Notes under the pieces: generated by a model | Databases searched by the model: none | What the model saw: only the letters and a program-made list of their open reading frames with translations | Told to the model about the DNA's origin: nothing | Position numbers and translations under genes: made by a program | Assembly (NCBI GenBank): GCA_017468365.1 | Contig: JAFUIS010000001.1 | Location: 1 to 64,000, forward strand | DNA: 64,000 nucleotides | From: Oscillospiraceae bacterium | GTDB lineage: Bacteria > Bacillota > Clostridia > Oscillospirales > Ruminococcaceae | Direction: 5' to 3' | Part shown: in pieces, positions 62,381 through 64,000 of the stretch | How positions within the stretch are numbered: the first letter of the stretch is position 1 | How the letters are laid out: each line of letters opens with the position of its first letter

Positions 62381-64000
62381 ACTCTCAAAAAATTGCCCTG
62401 GTGGGAAACCCCAACGTCGGAAAAAGCACTCTTTTCAATTACCTCACCGGAATGAAACAGCATACCGGAAACTGGTCCGGAAAAACCGTCGGTACCGCGG
62501 AGGGAATCATAAGAAAAAGCAAAAACAAAATAAAACTCGTCGACCTGCCGGGTACATATTCTCTGGCGGCCGATTCCGCAGAAGAAGAGGTGACAAGGGA
62601 CTGTCTCCTTTTCGAAAATTTCGATGCCGCAGCGGTGGTCTGCGACGCCTGCTGTCTTGAACGAAATCTCATCCTTGCGCTCCAGACTGCGGAACTTGTT
62701 CCCAAGGTGCTGATAATCGTCAACATGATGGACGACGCGCGCAAAAAAGGCATTGAAATAAATTTTTCAAAACTTGAAAAAGCAATGGGACTTCCGGTTG
62801 TGGGCATTTCCGCTTCCACCGGTGAAGGAATGGAAAAACTTGAAAAAGCCATGGAAAAACTTCTTGAGCACAGCGGTGCTCAAACCTTTGTGCCCGTAAG
62901 ATATCCAAAAGGCGTAAAAGAATCCGCAGAGCGGCTTTTTCCGCTTTTCAAAGAAAGATACGGTGTAAAAGGAATCTATCCGGTGCTCGCCTTTCTTGAA
63001 GGCGAGCACAAAACGTCTGCAGCTTTCAAAAGCCGTTTCGGAAATCTTGAAAAGGAGCTTGAAATCGCATTGGAAAAGGAAAAATCCATTCTTTCGCAAA
63101 CTGCGGATTTAAAAAGAATATCCGTCTGCCGTGTCCTTCGTGCGGAAGAGATATGCCTTTCGGCGCTTAGTTTGGATCCGGAAAAAGCGCTTAAAAAGGA
63201 CGATGTGCTGGATTCAGTGCTCACGGGGAAAACCTTTGGAATACCTCTGATGCTGATTCTTTTTGCGTTCATTTTCTGGCTTACCGTTTCCGGCGCAAAC
63301 TATCCTTCCGCGCTTCTTTCCGATGTTTTTTCAAAAATCGGGATATGGTTCGAATCGCTTTTTGAAAAACTCGAAGCGCCGCCGGTTTTGACTTCGCTTC
63401 TTCTTGACGGAGTATGGAAAGTTTTAAGCTGGGTGGTGGCGGTAATGCTTCCGCCAATGGCGATTTTCTTTCCGCTTTTTACTCTTTTGGAAGATGTGGG
63501 ATATCTTCCGCGGGTCGCTTTCAACCTTGATAAAGGCTTCAAAGCTTCCGGTGCCTGCGGAAAGCAGGCGCTGACCATGTGCATGGGAATCGGCTGCGGT
63601 GCGGTTGGGGTCACCGGTGCAAGAATAATCGATTCACCCCGCGAGCGGGCAATAGCCATAATCACAAACAGTTTTGTCCCATGCAACGGAAGACTCCCTG
63701 CGCTCATTGCGCTGACGTCCATGTTTTTTACCGATTCTCCGGTGCTCGGAGCTTTTATAATGACGGCGGTGCTGGTTTTTTGCGTGCTCACAACTTTGCT
63801 TATATCGAAAATCCTTTCAAAAACCGTGCTCAAGGGAACTCCCTCGGCGTTCACTCTTGAACTTCCGCCTTATCGAATGCCCAAAATCGGCAAAGTGATA
63901 GTCCGTTCGGTCCTTGACCGAACTCTCAAGATTCTCGGAAGAGCGGTGGCGGTTGCCGTTCCGGCGGGAATCATTATCTGGCTGTGCTCAAACTTTTCTT
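62377..64000 (+). CDS. feoB: Ferrous-iron transporter FeoB, partial (3' end beyond window)
   Basis: The gene starts at GTG overlapping the feoA stop and stays open to the end of the window (541 complete codons). The N-terminal GTPase domain has GNPNVGKST (G1), DLPGTYSL (G3), NMMD (G4) and ISASTG (G5). The first membrane segment is near 290-310. The core shows GIGCGAVGVTGARIIDSPRE and NSFVPCNGRLPAL, the pore Gate motifs. It takes up Fe(II) across the membrane. A GAGCAC/GTGCTC inverted pair lies in the coding sequence at about 62865-62884. Confidence 0.95.
   Translation, partial: MNSQKIALVGNPNVGKSTLFNYLTGMKQHTGNWSGKTVGTAEGIIRKSKNKIKLVDLPGTYSLAADSAEEEVTRDCLLFENFDAAAVVCDACCLERNLILALQTAELVPKVLIIVNMMDDARKKGIEINFSKLEKAMGLPVVGISASTGEGMEKLEKAMEKLLEHSGAQTFVPVRYPKGVKESAERLFPLFKERYGVKGIYPVLAFLEGEHKTSAAFKSRFGNLEKELEIALEKEKSILSQTADLKRISVCRVLRAEEICLSALSLDPEKALKKDDVLDSVLTGKTFGIPLMLILFAFIFWLTVSGANYPSALLSDVFSKIGIWFESLFEKLEAPPVLTSLLLDGVWKVLSWVVAVMLPPMAIFFPLFTLLEDVGYLPRVAFNLDKGFKASGACGKQALTMCMGIGCGAVGVTGARIIDSPRERAIAIITNSFVPCNGRLPALIALTSMFFTDSPVLGAFIMTAVLVFCVLTTLLISKILSKTVLKGTPSAFTLELPPYRMPKIGKVIVRSVLDRTLKILGRAVAVAVPAGIIIWLCSNFS

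Overview
The window comes from a Gram-positive anaerobe of the Firmicutes, most likely class Clostridia (Oscillospiraceae or Lachnospiraceae-like). Signs of this are a pyruvate phosphate dikinase, a SpoIID-family protein, a class B sortase with sortase-type surface proteins, lipoproteins with short lipoboxes, strong GGAGG ribosome sites, TTG/GTG starts and c-di-GMP-I riboswitches. No rRNA, tRNA or CRISPR array was seen.

Layout. (1) About 1-5440 is clearly AT-rich and looks like one end of an integrated conjugative or phage-like element: a holin, ParA/ParB, tiny peptide units between terminators, an unknown membrane protein and a small element-type ORF. It stops right against the 3' end of ppdK. 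(2) 5.4-17.6 kb holds housekeeping genes: ppdK, a GlmU-like gene with prs, a thioredoxin / Crp-Fnr / rhodanese redox cluster, nagB, and a large SGNH-hydrolase/thioester surface protein. (3) 17.8-27.4 kb is a cluster of four secreted, sortase-type surface proteins, each preceded by its own c-di-GMP-I riboswitch; a fifth copy lies at 40.7-43.4 kb. (4) 27.4-32.5 kb holds a transglutaminase-like lipoprotein followed by a compact type IV pilus-like operon (PilC, four pilin-like proteins, PilT). (5) 39.6-32.5 kb on the minus strand is one operon: a membrane GGDEF-EAL-PAS-GGDEF protein, an isoprenylcysteine-methyltransferase-like membrane protein, a GH3-family acyl-adenylate enzyme and a membrane GAF/HD-GYP protein. 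A class B sortase is divergent from it. (6) 43.5-64 kb is mixed housekeeping: peptidase M20, a 1.5-kb island at the 3' end of guaA, a GuaA without its amidotransferase domain, an SdpR/SdpI pair, MATE and MFS pumps, RsmE, a substrate-binding lipoprotein, SpoIID, HflX, nitroreductase, an amidase-domain protein, and FeoA/FeoB running off the end.

How it fits together. The local genes can make c-di-GMP (intact GGDEF with an RxxD inhibition site), degrade it (intact HD-GYP), read it (five riboswitches) and anchor the controlled products (class B sortase). The controlled products are thioester-domain adhesins (Cys plus TQxA-type Gln), one extremely acidic repeat protein, and one paralogue that has lost the thioester glutamine. 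A pilus-like system lies between. The region looks like a c-di-GMP-controlled surface-attachment locus. Three of the five riboswitch leaders also carry a shared, possibly new, upstream RNA element with a covarying hairpin. The direction of riboswitch control (ON or OFF) cannot be settled from sequence alone.
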